DNA of 64,000 bases from contig NZ_AP022596.1 of assembly GCF_010731895.1 (NCBI RefSeq), positions 1,054,001 to 1,118,000 of the forward strand, read 5' to 3'. Source of the stretch: Mycolicibacterium helvum. Lineage in GTDB: Bacteria; Actinomycetota; Actinomycetes; Mycobacteriales; Mycobacteriaceae. Below are positions 10,591 to 19,528 of this stretch, piece by piece. Numbering within the stretch: the first letter of the stretch is position 1; each line of letters opens with the position of its first letter. The notes under the pieces were generated by a model. That model did not search any database, was not told where the DNA came from, and worked only from the letters and a program-made list of their open reading frames with translations. The position numbers and the translations under genes are program-made.

Positions 10591-10944
10591 ATGATCTACT
10601 ACACCTACCGCGCGGAGTGGTCCGACGAATACTGCCAATACGTCGGCCTGTGTCTGGAATTCAAGGGGCGCTACGCACTCGCGTTGACCCCGCACGAGGC
10701 GATCGAGCGGGTCGAGCTCTTGGTCGCCAAGGAGCTCGAGGAACTGGCCGACCTCGGCATGGATCCCCCACCCTCGCTGACCGACCACCGCTACAGCGGG
10801 AATTTCGCGGTGCGCACCTCGCGCGTCCTGCATGAGCGGCTCATCGTCGAGGCCGCTGAGCAAGGCGTCTCGTTGAACCAGTGGGTCAGCTACAAACTGG
10901 CTGGCCGTCCGGTGCCCAACCCGCTCGACGAGCTCTTTCTCTGA
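10591..10944 (+). CDS. HicB-family antitoxin-like protein, no HicA partner visible
   Basis: The 117-residue protein has an N-terminal HicB partial RNase H-like fold (YYTYRAEWSDEYCQYVGLCLEF, residues 3-24, with EAIERVE near 50) and a C-terminal ribbon-helix-helix segment (GNFAVRTSRVLHERL... SLNQWVSYKLAG, about 70-106). This is the standard HicB architecture. No HicA-like double-stranded RNA-binding toxin of 55-80 residues is present on either side: upstream is the palindrome, downstream an MFS gene. It may be a stand-alone DNA-binding regulator acting on the nearby palindrome. Confidence 0.75.
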   Translation: MIYYTYRAEWSDEYCQYVGLCLEFKGRYALALTPHEAIERVELLVAKELEELADLGMDPPPSLTDHRYSGNFAVRTSRVLHERLIVEAAEQGVSLNQWVSYKLAGRPVPNPLDELFL

Positions 10945-10993
10945 GCCGAAAATCGTTGGACGTGGTCCCCTTCGGTCAGCGACCATCGATGTC

Positions 10994-12280
10994 ATGAGTA
11001 CGCCCTGCGAGATCGACGAGCCGGTTAAGACCACCGGCCGTTGGCGCGTGCTCGCGCCCTTCAGATACCGCGAATTCCGTCTGCTCATCACCGCGATGTC
11101 GCTGTTCCTCTTCGCCGAGGGCATGTGGACCGTCGTGATGGCTCTTCAGGTCATCGCCCTGGCCGATGACCCCGCCGCGCTCTCGCTGGTCGCCGCTTGC
11201 CTCGGCGGCGGCATGCTGGCCTTCATCCTGGTCGGTGGCATCGTGGCCGACCGGGTTTCACAGCGCGCCGTCATCATCGCCGTCGAGGCCACCAACGTCG
11301 CGGCGACCGGCGCCGTGGCTGCCCTCAGCTTGCTCGGCGACCTCCGGCTGTGGCATATGGCTGTTGCTGCAACGGTTCTCGGCATCGGCGCGGCATTCTT
11401 CTTCCCGGCCTACAACGCTTACTTGCCGCGGATCCTGCCCGCCGAGCACCTGCTGGCCGCCAACGGCGTCGAAGGCACGGTCCGCCCGACCTTGCAGCAG
11501 GCCATCGGCCCCGCTGCGGCCGGTGTCCTGATCGGACTCACCTTCCCCGCGCTGGGCTCGGTGACGGTGAGCGTGCTGATGGCGGTGGGGCTGATCCTGT
11601 TGGTGGCAATGCGCCCCGGTCACGGCGAGCACATCGTGATGACAGTGGAGCGCGAGAAGCCCCATGTGCTGACCGATCTGCGGGAGGGTCTGCGCTTCGT
11701 GGTGCATACCCCGTGGCTGCGCTGGACGCTGCTGTTCGCCAGCACCTGGATATTTCTGGCTCTGGGCCCGATCGAAGTGCTGCTGCCGTTCATCGCCCGC
11801 GACCGGTTCGCTCACGGTGACCAGGTGTACGGGCTCATGCTCGCCGCGTTCGGGGTGGGCAGTGCGGTGGGCGCAGTCGTCGTGTCCTCACGGCCGCTGC
11901 CTCGCCGATATCTCACGGTGATGATGACGATGTGGGGTGTGGGCTCGCTGCCGTTCGTGATTGTCGGCACGACGTCCTCGCTGCCGATAATGCTGGTGGC
12001 GCTGTTCATCATCGGTCTCGCCGAAGGGGCCGGCGTCATCTGGGGCACGCTGCTGCAGCGGCGGGTGCCGCCGCAGATGCTGGGCCGGGTGTCGAGTCTG
12101 GACTTCTTTGTCTCGCTGGCGTTCATGCCGTTGTCGATGGCGGTCGCCGGCCCACTGTCCAAAGTGGTTTCGGTGGAACTCATCTTCGCCGTGGCCGGCA
12201 TCGCGCCGGTGCTGCTCGCCGCTGTCGCGCTGGTCGCGGCGCGCATGCCCCGCGACGAAATCGACCATCCACTGGGCTAA
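10994..12280 (+). CDS. MFS transporter, EntS/MFS_3-like exporter
   Basis: The 428-residue integral membrane protein has about 12 hydrophobic segments and the MFS loop 2-3 signature GGIVADRVSQRAV (about 81-93). A PAYNAYLPRILP segment near 138-149 is typical of MFS_3 (enterobactin exporter EntS-like) proteins. The N-terminal 20 residues are cytosolic and polar. It probably effluxes a small hydrophobic compound or siderophore. It starts 49 bases after the HicB-like gene, so it may share its transcript or be regulated by it. The substrate is unknown. Confidence 0.82.
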   Translation: MSTPCEIDEPVKTTGRWRVLAPFRYREFRLLITAMSLFLFAEGMWTVVMALQVIALADDPAALSLVAACLGGGMLAFILVGGIVADRVSQRAVIIAVEATNVAATGAVAALSLLGDLRLWHMAVAATVLGIGAAFFFPAYNAYLPRILPAEHLLAANGVEGTVRPTLQQAIGPAAAGVLIGLTFPALGSVTVSVLMAVGLILLVAMRPGHGEHIVMTVEREKPHVLTDLREGLRFVVHTPWLRWTLLFASTWIFLALGPIEVLLPFIARDRFAHGDQVYGLMLAAFGVGSAVGAVVVSSRPLPRRYLTVMMTMWGVGSLPFVIVGTTSSLPIMLVALFIIGLAEGAGVIWGTLLQRRVPPQMLGRVSSLDFFVSLAFMPLSMAVAGPLSKVVSVELIFAVAGIAPVLLAAVALVAARMPRDEIDHPLG

Positions 12281-12302
12281 TTGGCGCCGAGAATCGGCGG
12301 TG

Positions 12303-13001
12303 CTAATTCACGCCGAACATCGGCGGTAGTGCCAGTACCATGATCAGCCCCCACACCACATGGGTCAGGACCGGTGCCAGCACTCCGCCGGTGGCCCGGC
12401 GTTCGACGGCACACACCGTGCCCAGGATGACGGCCGCAAAACCGAGCATCTGATTGCCACTGGCGCAGGTCGCCACGGTGTAGAGCAGCGTGGAGATCAC
12501 CACCGGATGGAACGTGCCCAGCGCGGTGTACAGCGCGCCTCGGAAGAACAACTCCTCGGCGAAACCGTTCACCAGCGTGATCGCCACGACCAGCGCCAGG
12601 CTGCCGTGATTGGCGTACTCGAGCACACGCGTAATGCGTTCGGCCACCGGCCCGATCTCGCGGGCCACCAGCCCACCGACCACAAAGGCGCCCCCGAGCA
12701 ACATTCCGATCGTGATCCCGGTGAGCACCGGACGCTGGTTGCGCCCGCGCCAGCGGATGCTGCCCAGGTGCAGCGGGCCCGATAGCCGCGCACCCAAGGC
12801 CCACACCGCCGCGAGTGCCAGCGTCAACCAGTAGAACGCCGCGTCGCCCGGCGTGCGGGTCAGCGAAACGCCCAACAGCACCGCACCAACGACCAGCACC
12901 ACGCACACCACGATGCGCCTGCGCCGAATCATGGACGGCCATTCCTGCTGCGGCACAGCGGCATTGGTGACCGCAGCGCGGATCTCGGCCAGAGTTGTCA
13001 A
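12303..13001 (-). CDS. CPBP-family intramembrane metalloprotease (Abi/CAAX type)
   Basis: The 232-residue membrane protein contains the CPBP motif EELFFRG (EExxxR; E149, E150, R154), an intermediate His after it, and a C-terminal HVVWG (H213) in the last transmembrane region, which together form the metal site. Hydrophobic segments flank these motifs. Relatives cleave prenylated or membrane substrates, and some confer bacteriocin immunity. Its ATG overlaps the stop of the upstream epimerase-like gene by 4 bases, so the pair is co-translated. The substrate is unknown. Confidence 0.85.
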   Translation of the reverse strand: MTTLAEIRAAVTNAAVPQQEWPSMIRRRRIVVCVVLVVGAVLLGVSLTRTPGDAAFYWLTLALAAVWALGARLSGPLHLGSIRWRGRNQRPVLTGITIGMLLGGAFVVGGLVAREIGPVAERITRVLEYANHGSLALVVAITLVNGFAEELFFRGALYTALGTFHPVVISTLLYTVATCASGNQMLGFAAVILGTVCAVERRATGGVLAPVLTHVVWGLIMVLALPPMFGVN

Positions 13002-14140
13002 TGCGCACGCACCTTCGCCAGCAGTAGATCGAGTCCGGTTCGCAGCACACCGGCCAGCGGACCGGGCACCGAATCGAACAGCTCCAGCGCAGGTCGGGCC
13101 ATCGCGGGCGTCACCGTCGCAGCCACCCGGCGCAGCCGCAACGCGTCTCCCCCGGCCCAGATCGGATCGCTGTCGGCCAGGTGATGCGGGTCGGCCAGCT
13201 CATCGACCGGGCATGGCGGTCGACGGGATACCGCCGCGGCGACGGCGTCCTCGATGGCGGTGAGGCCACCCGGCGGATCGGGCACATGGTCACGCAAGAC
13301 AGTGTCGGAGGCCGTCATCGAATGGTCCAGCGATTCGATGAGATCGGCCGCCAGCCCGGTCGGCACCGGCACCGCGACGCCGGCCATCCGGCCGACAACA
13401 CTGCGGGGCACAATGTCGCGCATCGGCAACCCCGCGCGAAGCGAGCCCACCGCGTCGACGTAGGTCGACAACAGCTCGCGATAGGTGGTCCGGCCCGGTC
13501 CCGCGATGTCGTACGCACCAGCCGGTACGACGGTCGGATCTGCGGCGGCCAACAGGTAGTACAGCACATCGCGGATCGAGATCGGGTCGATGTCATGATC
13601 GGCCCACGGCGGCAACGGGATCAGCCAGAATCGGTCGCCGACGTAGCGCACCATTTCGAAGGACGTCGACCCAGCCCCGATGATGACCGCCGCGCCGAGC
13701 CAGACCAGTTCGGCTCCGCCTTCGACACTCAGTGCGCCTGCGACCTCGGCCCGGCCGGCCAGGTGTTCGGAGAGCGCGGCGCCGTCGGGCACGAACCCAC
13801 CGAGGTACACGATCCGCTTCACCCCAGCAGCCCTGGCCCCAGCCGCGACAGTGGCAGCCCCGGAGTTGTCCCGCTCGCGGAAGCCGGGCTGGCCGATCCC
13901 GTGCACCAGGTAGTAGACGACATCGATCTGGCCGGCAACGGCAAACGCTGATTCCACCGAACTCGGGTCGTCGGCATCAAGGACGACCGCTGTCACCCGC
14001 TCACACCAGCCGAGCCGGCCGAGCTTTTCCGGGTCGCGGGTGGCGGCGACGACGTCGTGGCCGGCGTCGAGCAACGCGGCCACCAGCCGGGAGCCGACGT
14101 ATCCAGTGGCACCAGTGACCAGAAAGCGCAGCGACTTCAC
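12998..14140 (-). CDS. NAD(P)-binding atypical SDR / epimerase-like protein
   Basis: The 380-residue product starts at GTG 14140 with KSLRFLVTGATGYVGSRLV, an extended-SDR Rossmann motif (TGATGYVG, about 8-15). NADP preference is suggested by ATRDPEKL (Arg after strand 2). YYLVHGIG and KRIVYLGG segments match the atypical YwnB/NmrA-like or DUF2867-linked proteins that lack the catalytic YxxxK. An additional C-terminal helical region of about 100 residues follows. An open frame continues upstream to 14977 but there it is antisense to the carbonic anhydrase gene. It forms an operon with the CPBP protease. The reaction is unknown. Confidence 0.8.
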   Translation of the reverse strand: MKSLRFLVTGATGYVGSRLVAALLDAGHDVVAATRDPEKLGRLGWCERVTAVVLDADDPSSVESAFAVAGQIDVVYYLVHGIGQPGFRERDNSGAATVAAGARAAGVKRIVYLGGFVPDGAALSEHLAGRAEVAGALSVEGGAELVWLGAAVIIGAGSTSFEMVRYVGDRFWLIPLPPWADHDIDPISIRDVLYYLLAAADPTVVPAGAYDIAGPGRTTYRELLSTYVDAVGSLRAGLPMRDIVPRSVVGRMAGVAVPVPTGLAADLIESLDHSMTASDTVLRDHVPDPPGGLTAIEDAVAAAVSRRPPCPVDELADPHHLADSDPIWAGGDALRLRRVAATVTPAMARPALELFDSVPGPLAGVLRTGLDLLLAKVRAH

Positions 14141-14175
14141 GCTAGGACTATCGGCAATCTGGCGCCTGCGCAAAC

Positions 14176-14697
14176 CTACTGTGGGTTGCGGTGCAGGTCG
14201 ATGAGGTGTTCGTACACCGCGGCGTTGAGGTTGTTGCCGTCCAGCTCGGCGTCGGACAACGCGCGCCGGACCTTGGCCGGCACCCCGGCCACCAGCGATC
14301 GCGGCGGCACGACCATGCCCTGCGGCACCACTGCGCCAGCGGCGACGATCGACCCCGCCCCGATCACCGCCCCGTTGAGCACGATCGCGCCCATCCCGAC
14401 CAGGGACCCGTCCTCGACCGTGCACCCGTGCAACACGGCGTTGTGCCCGACCGTCACACCGGCGCCGATCCGCACCGGAAAACCCGGGTCGACGTGCACA
14501 GTGGAGCCGTCCTGAACATTGCTGCCCTCGCCGACGTCGATCCACTCGGCCTCGGCGCGCAGCGTCGCCGAGTACCAGACACTGACTCGCGCGGCGAGTC
14601 GCACCTGGCCGATCACCGCCGCGTTGGGCGCGACCCAGGACTCGTCGTGCAATTCGGGAGAGTGTCCGCGCACGGACATGATCAGTGGTTCGGCCAT
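14176..14697 (-). CDS. Gamma-class carbonic anhydrase-like hexapeptide protein
   Basis: The 173-residue left-handed beta-helix protein has repeated hexapeptides (GAGVTVGHNAVLHGCTV..., IVLNGAVIGAGSIVAAGAVV). Metal-binding His residues are H68, H85 and H90, spaced H-x16-H-x4-H as in the YrdA/CaiE/gamma-CA group. It probably forms a trimer with zinc or iron at subunit interfaces and may hydrate CO2, although many YrdA-like members show weak activity. Start ATG 14697 is chosen; an in-frame ATG at 14706 is equally possible. It lies 35 bases upstream of the epimerase-CPBP pair on the same strand. Confidence 0.88.
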   Translation of the reverse strand: MAEPLIMSVRGHSPELHDESWVAPNAAVIGQVRLAARVSVWYSATLRAEAEWIDVGEGSNVQDGSTVHVDPGFPVRIGAGVTVGHNAVLHGCTVEDGSLVGMGAIVLNGAVIGAGSIVAAGAVVPQGMVVPPRSLVAGVPAKVRRALSDAELDGNNLNAAVYEHLIDLHRNPQ

Positions 14698-14915
14698 GGC
14701 CGACATCGTAGGCGGTATACCTCGCGTTCCATCTGGCCGCCGGGCCCTGCGCGATGGCGGCGCTGCTGTGCTGGCGGGTTCGCCGGCGGGCGCTCTGAAC
14801 TGGGCATTCGCCGCCCGTTTTGAGACTGGCACTTTGCTGCCAGTACGCTTCACGGGGCGCAGCGGTAACGGGGACCCGCGATTCGCCGACTCCATAAAAG
14901 AACCAAAGGAGCCAC

Positions 14916-15659
14916 GTGAGCACTCGTACCAAGTCCCTCGGCGTCGCTGCGGCGCTGGCGGCCATCGCCGTCGCCATCCCGACCGCCGTCCAGGCCTACG
15001 CCGATCCGACGCCCACCACGACCACCCCGGCAGCGCCGACCACGTCGGAAATCCCCGCGCCGAGCATGAGCCAGCTGCCCGATCCGCAGGGCTCGGGCTG
15101 CGACGCCTACAAGAACAGGATCCCCTCCGGGCCCGGATCGTTCGCCAGCATGGGCACCCAGTCGGCGACCGCGGCCATCGCCGCCAACCCGGACCTGAGC
15201 ACCTTCAGCGCGGCGATCTCCGGCGGGCTGAACCCGGCCGTCAACATCACCAGCGTCATCGACGGCGGCCCATACGTGATCTTCGCGCCCACCAACGATG
15301 CGTTCGCCAAGCTGGACGAGGCGACGCTGGCCGAGTTCAAGAGTGATCCGGCGCTGCTGACGTCGACGCTTTTCTATCACTTGGTGCTCGGCTACCTCGG
15401 CCCCGACGACCTGCACGGCAAGATGCCGACGCAGCAGGGCAGCCAGGTGAACGTGACCGGCAAGGGCGGCGATATCAAGATCAACGACAGCGTGAAGGTG
15501 TTGTGCGGCTACACCACTCGCGCCGCCTACATCTACATGATCGACACCGTGCTCAGCCCCGGCGATGCGCCGACCCCGAACACGGCGACGAGCACGACAA
15601 GCCCGACGACCACCCCGACGACGTCGAGCACCCCGACGACGACAACCAAGCCGGCCTAA
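14916..15659 (+). CDS. Secreted fasciclin (FAS1)-domain protein with Thr/Pro-rich tail
   Basis: The 247-residue protein starts at GTG 14916 after a good AAAGGAG site. It has a Sec signal peptide ending near QAYA (about 30), a short Thr/Pro linker, and one FAS1 domain (about 70-212). FAS1 motifs include YVIFAPTNDAFAKL and LFYHLVLGY, and a closing IYMIDTVLSP. The last 35 residues are Thr/Ser/Pro repeats, likely glycosylated. It is not a lipoprotein, so it is closer to MPT70 than to MPT83 in sorting. FAS1 domains mediate adhesion or protein contacts at the cell envelope. Confidence 0.88.
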   Translation: MSTRTKSLGVAAALAAIAVAIPTAVQAYADPTPTTTTPAAPTTSEIPAPSMSQLPDPQGSGCDAYKNRIPSGPGSFASMGTQSATAAIAANPDLSTFSAAISGGLNPAVNITSVIDGGPYVIFAPTNDAFAKLDEATLAEFKSDPALLTSTLFYHLVLGYLGPDDLHGKMPTQQGSQVNVTGKGGDIKINDSVKVLCGYTTRAAYIYMIDTVLSPGDAPTPNTATSTTSPTTTPTTSSTPTTTTKPA

Positions 15660-15663
15660 CTCG

Positions 15664-16461
15664 CTAGCGCGCCTTCCAGACCGGCTGGCGCTTCTCGGCG
15701 AAGGCGAGCGGGCCTTCCTTGGCGTCCTCGGATTTCATCAGCGCGCCGATCTCCCGCATGGTGCGTGTCCAGCCGGCCTCGTCGGCGGTGATGACGCGAT
15801 CGTCGACACCGACCGCGACGCGCTTGCTGGCCTGCACGGCCAGCGGTGCGTTGGCGGTAATACGTTGCGCCAGAGCCATTGCCGCGTCGACGACGGTGCC
15901 ATCGGGCACCACCTCGTTGATCAAGCCCCACCCGAGCGCTTCGGCCGCGGTGATCGGTTCGCCGGTGAACAGCAAGTGCATGGCCACCTTGCGCGGCAGC
16001 TGATCGACGATGCGGAACACCCCGCCGGCCGCCGCGACCAGGCCGCGCTTGACTTCGGGCAAGCCGAACTTAGCGCTCTCTTCGGCAACCACCAGATCGC
16101 TGGCCAGGGCGAGTTCGGTGCCGCCACCCAGGGCGGTGCCGTTGACCGCGGCGATGGTCGGCTTGTCGATGAAATGACGAACGTAGCCGGCGAAGCCCCA
16201 CTCGGGGTGCTGCGAGTGAAAGAGGTTCTCCCGCCGCGAGATTGCCTTCAGGTCAGCCCCGGCACAGAACGACTTGTCACCAGCGCCGGTGATCACCACA
16301 GCCCAGATGTCGGCGTCGTCCTGGGCCTGCTGCAGCAAGTCACCGACGGCGGTACTCACCGCGCCGTTGACGGCGTTGCGCGCATCGGGGCGGTTGATGG
16401 TGATCAGCAGGACGTTGCCCCGCCGCTCGGAAAGAGCGGCGGGGGTCTCGACGTCAGTCAT
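15664..16461 (-). CDS. Enoyl-CoA hydratase, EchA19-like
   Basis: The 265-residue crotonase hydrates 2-enoyl-CoA to 3-hydroxyacyl-CoA. The oxyanion-hole motifs are KSFCAGADLKAI (about 63-74) and NGTALGGGTELALASD (about 108-123). The catalytic Glu pair is visible in GGGTELALA and KFGLPEVKRGL (about 132-142). It resembles mycobacterial EchA19 (Rv3516), a steroid side-chain hydratase. ATG 16461 lies 3 bases from the thiolase stop, so the two form an operon. The two enzymes together catalyse two steps of a beta-oxidation turn. The specific substrate is an inference. Confidence 0.88.
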   Translation of the reverse strand: MTDVETPAALSERRGNVLLITINRPDARNAVNGAVSTAVGDLLQQAQDDADIWAVVITGAGDKSFCAGADLKAISRRENLFHSQHPEWGFAGYVRHFIDKPTIAAVNGTALGGGTELALASDLVVAEESAKFGLPEVKRGLVAAAGGVFRIVDQLPRKVAMHLLFTGEPITAAEALGWGLINEVVPDGTVVDAAMALAQRITANAPLAVQASKRVAVGVDDRVITADEAGWTRTMREIGALMKSEDAKEGPLAFAEKRQPVWKAR

Positions 16462-16463
16462 CG

Positions 16464-17609
16464 CTACAGCAGCTCGAGGATGGTGGCGTTGGCCTGGCCG
16501 CCGCCCTCGCACATGGTCTGCAGTCCGTAGCGAATTCCGTTGTCCCGCATGTGGTACAGCAGTGTGGTCATGATCCGTGCGCCGGATCCGCCGAGCGGGT
16601 GACCCAGCGCGATCGCGCCGCCGTTGGGGTTGAGCCTCTTCTCGTCGGCGCCGATCTCCTTGAGCCAGGCCATCGGAACCGGCGCGAACGCCTCGTTGAC
16701 CTCGAAAACACCGATGTCGTCGACTGAGAGGCCGGAACGCTTCAGCGCCTTCTCGGTGGCCGGGATCGGCGCACTCAACATGATCACCGGGTCGGCACCG
16801 GCCAGCACCGCGGTGTGCACGCGGGCAAGCGGCTTGAGACCAAGAGACTTAGCCTTCTCGGCCGACATGAACAGCAGCGCGGCCGAGCCGTCGGAGATCT
16901 GCGACGCGTTGCCCGCGTGGATCACCCCGTCCTCTTTGAAGGCAGGCTTGATGGCGGCCATCTTTTCGATGGTCCCGCCGCGGCGGATCCCTTCATCCTT
17001 CAGAACAAGGTTGCCGTCGGCATCCTTGATGCCCACGATCTGGTCGTCAAAGGCACCGGAATCCTGTGCAGCAGCGGCCTTCTCATGGGAATCCAGCGAG
17101 AACTGATCGAGTGCGGTTCGGTCGAAGCCCCACCGCTCGGCCATCATCTCCGCGCCGACACCCTGGTTGGGGGTGCGCTCGTAACGGCTCTTAAAACCGG
17201 CCGAGTAGGGGTTGCCGCCGTTGGCCAGCGAGGAGCCCATCGGGGTGCGCGACATTGACTCGACACCACCTGCGACCACGACGTCGTAGTGGCCTGCCAC
17301 CACGCCAGCGGCGGCGAAATGCACCGACTGCTGGCTGGAACCGCACTGCCGATCAACGGTCACACCAGGTACCGACTCGGGCCAACCCGCCGTCAGCACC
17401 GCGGTGCGGGCGATGTCGAGGGCCTGCTCGCCGGCCTGCATGACGCAGCCCCAGATGACGTCGTCGACGATCTCGGGATCGATACCGGCACGCCCGACCA
17501 GGCCGTTGAGCACCTGGGCCGACAGCTCGGCGGGGTGCACGCCGGACAGTCCGCCGTTGCGCTTGCCGACCGGCGCGCGCACTGCTTCGACAATTACCGC
17601 TTCGGCCAT
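16464..17609 (-). CDS. Acetyl-CoA acyltransferase (thiolase), steroid/lipid type
   Basis: The 381-residue degradative thiolase cleaves 3-ketoacyl-CoA with CoA. The nucleophilic Cys is C89 in DRQCGSSQQ, the catalytic His lies in GGAIALGHPLGGSG (about 328-341), and the second Cys in TMCEGGGQ (about 367-374). SRTPMGSS and NEAFAPVPMAW are further family motifs. The QCGSSQQ form is shared with FadA5/FadA6-type thiolases of sterol catabolism, so sterol or branched-chain substrates are possible. It is followed after 2 bases by the hydratase gene. The upstream 76-base gap before the DUF3556 gene should contain its promoter. Confidence 0.9.
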   Translation of the reverse strand: MAEAVIVEAVRAPVGKRNGGLSGVHPAELSAQVLNGLVGRAGIDPEIVDDVIWGCVMQAGEQALDIARTAVLTAGWPESVPGVTVDRQCGSSQQSVHFAAAGVVAGHYDVVVAGGVESMSRTPMGSSLANGGNPYSAGFKSRYERTPNQGVGAEMMAERWGFDRTALDQFSLDSHEKAAAAQDSGAFDDQIVGIKDADGNLVLKDEGIRRGGTIEKMAAIKPAFKEDGVIHAGNASQISDGSAALLFMSAEKAKSLGLKPLARVHTAVLAGADPVIMLSAPIPATEKALKRSGLSVDDIGVFEVNEAFAPVPMAWLKEIGADEKRLNPNGGAIALGHPLGGSGARIMTTLLYHMRDNGIRYGLQTMCEGGGQANATILELL

Positions 17610-17685
17610 CGGCCTTCTCCTTGGGTGAGGTGACTAGTTGATCTTCGATTCTTAGCACCGCACCTCAGGCCGCCTTCGAGCGGGG

Positions 17686-19461
17686 TCAACCAACCGTTCG
17701 GTCAGTCGTGCCGATCCCCGGGTCGCTGTGCCCAGCCGGCCGCCCCGATGTCACGTGCACCGGCAGCGTGTCGTCCCAGGGCTGGCGGGTGACCATGTCG
17801 GAGACATTGACGTACCCGGTCTCGAACTCACCGGTCGCGGCGTCAACCAGCCGGTAGGCCTGCCGTTGCCGGTGGATCGGCTGGCCGTCGAGCAGGACGA
17901 CGCGGACCTCGCCGGGTTCGAAGTGGCACCGCGCCTGCATCGCGGTGATGAGCTGTTCGTTGTGCATATGCCCGTCGCCGAAGTTCCAGCCGATCGCCAT
18001 ACTGCAGATGCGTTCGCCGTCGGTGATGGAGTAGTCGTCCTCGTTCTCTCCGGCCATGGCGCGGTGAGCAAGGGTGAACAGAGCCTTGCCGTGAGTGTTG
18101 AAGGCGCGGAACGCATATCCCATGAAGAGCGGGATCTGCGCGGCTTCCTTGCTGCCGTAGAACTTCTCCAGCTGAGCGGCGGGCATGTTGGCGATCGTCA
18201 CCAAGTTCTGCTCGATCTTGGCCTCTGCGGAGGGCTTCACGCACCACAGCGTGGTGTCCCAGTTGCCGGCGTAGTAGCGCATGCCGGGCAGGAAGGAAAC
18301 CTTGCGCGGGACAGCGTTTCCCAGAAACACCGTCACGGCGAGCGCTAGGAACAGCAGAATCGGCCACGGTGTGGTGATGTCGGTGATCCCAATCTGGGCG
18401 TGCGCGACGAACAGCGACAGCACGGAGAAGATCATGAAAACGTTCCACTCCAGGGGCACCCCCATCGGGATGGCCGACAGGATGCCGAAGTGGAAGCAGA
18501 CCATCACGAAGGCCGCGATCGCGGTCGGCCAGCCACCATGAGAGAAGAACAACGCCAGCGGCACCAGCCCCTCGATGGCCGTGCTGACATGCGCCAAAAT
18601 ATGCGACATCCGGCCGGGCCGAAGGTCTTCGGGGAAGTTCTTGAAGAACATCCGCTTGAGGAACCGAGGCCGCACGACCGGGCTGTTGGACATCATCGTG
18701 GAGATGACGAACGGGAAGTGCCGGGTGAGCTTGGATGTCGCGGCGCCGATCCAGATCGCCATGCACACCAGCTTCAAGGCGATGATGACGTCGACGCCGG
18801 CGAACAGGAACGCGACCGCCAACGCGCCGTACACCTCACCGCGGGCGGCCAGGAAGATCACCTTGTCCCGCAGGCCTGCCAGCGCCAGCAGCGCAACGAC
18901 AGTCGCGATCTGCCAGGTCGGCAGTAGTCCGACCGTGGTGCCCAGCTCCGGGATCGGCCCGGTGCCGTCGGAGAACAACGCCACCAGGATCATCACGATC
19001 AACGCCGCATAGAGCGCCACGTCGACGGGGCTGCGGCTGTCGCCCTTGGTCAGCGGCACCAGGTTGGGCCACGGTGGCAGCCGGATCGTCTTGGGACGCA
19101 ACCAATACAGGATCGAGCCCATCGGCGGCCAGAAGCGGTTGTTCAGCGGGCCGAAACCACAGCCGAGGCCGACGACCTCGAAGAGCATCGTGTACAGCAC
19201 GGCCTTTTCGTAGACGATCGGTTCCGACCACCACGAGCCGATATTGGTGAAGCCGTCGATGCCCTTGGTGGCCAGACCGAATAGTGCGCCGACAAAGACG
19301 TACAGCAGGATCTTGACGACGTAAAACAGGTGCAGCGCCACCGGGGTGCCAAAGCCGACCTCAGCCCAGTGCCGGGCCATCGGCTTGATCTTCTCCGCGC
19401 GCGTGCCCTGGCTCCACGTCTCGAGGTCGATGACGGGTACTTCCTGCTTCAGAAATCCCAT
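17686..19461 (-). CDS. DUF3556 polytopic membrane protein
   Basis: The 591-residue protein opens with GFLKQEVPVIDLETWSQGTRAEKIKPM, the conserved start of mycobacterial DUF3556 proteins. It has about 8-10 hydrophobic segments between residues 40 and 395, and a soluble C-terminal part of about 190 residues with NFGDGHMHNEQL near 500. No function has been established for the family. A perfect KstR-type palindrome lies 8 bases upstream of the ATG, so it is probably induced during sterol catabolism. The hydratase-thiolase operon lies immediately downstream on the same strand. Confidence 0.85.
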   Translation of the reverse strand: MGFLKQEVPVIDLETWSQGTRAEKIKPMARHWAEVGFGTPVALHLFYVVKILLYVFVGALFGLATKGIDGFTNIGSWWSEPIVYEKAVLYTMLFEVVGLGCGFGPLNNRFWPPMGSILYWLRPKTIRLPPWPNLVPLTKGDSRSPVDVALYAALIVMILVALFSDGTGPIPELGTTVGLLPTWQIATVVALLALAGLRDKVIFLAARGEVYGALAVAFLFAGVDVIIALKLVCMAIWIGAATSKLTRHFPFVISTMMSNSPVVRPRFLKRMFFKNFPEDLRPGRMSHILAHVSTAIEGLVPLALFFSHGGWPTAIAAFVMVCFHFGILSAIPMGVPLEWNVFMIFSVLSLFVAHAQIGITDITTPWPILLFLALAVTVFLGNAVPRKVSFLPGMRYYAGNWDTTLWCVKPSAEAKIEQNLVTIANMPAAQLEKFYGSKEAAQIPLFMGYAFRAFNTHGKALFTLAHRAMAGENEDDYSITDGERICSMAIGWNFGDGHMHNEQLITAMQARCHFEPGEVRVVLLDGQPIHRQRQAYRLVDAATGEFETGYVNVSDMVTRQPWDDTLPVHVTSGRPAGHSDPGIGTTDRTVG

Positions 19462-19468
19462 ACCGCAA

Positions 19469-19490
19469 AGACTAGAACGCGTTCTAGTCT
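19469..19490. promoter_or_regulatory. KstR-type operator, perfect 22-bp palindrome
   Basis: The core TAGAACGCGTTCTA (19473-19486) fits the KstR consensus TnnAACnnGTTnnA exactly, and symmetry extends to a full 22-base perfect palindrome. It lies 8 bases upstream of the DUF3556 start codon and 38 bases downstream of the DoxX stop. A repressor bound here would block transcription or initiation of the DUF3556 gene. KstR is the TetR-family repressor of cholesterol catabolism in mycobacteria. Confidence 0.82.
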
Positions 19491-19528
19491 GGTGGGACAG
19501 AATTCCCGCGCGACGAGACTGCTACCAA

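Noticed and set aside
14141..14977. Upstream in-frame extension of the epimerase-like gene
   Set aside because: The extension is antisense-frame sequence within the carbonic anhydrase gene and lacks family similarity; the Rossmann motif begins right after GTG 14140.
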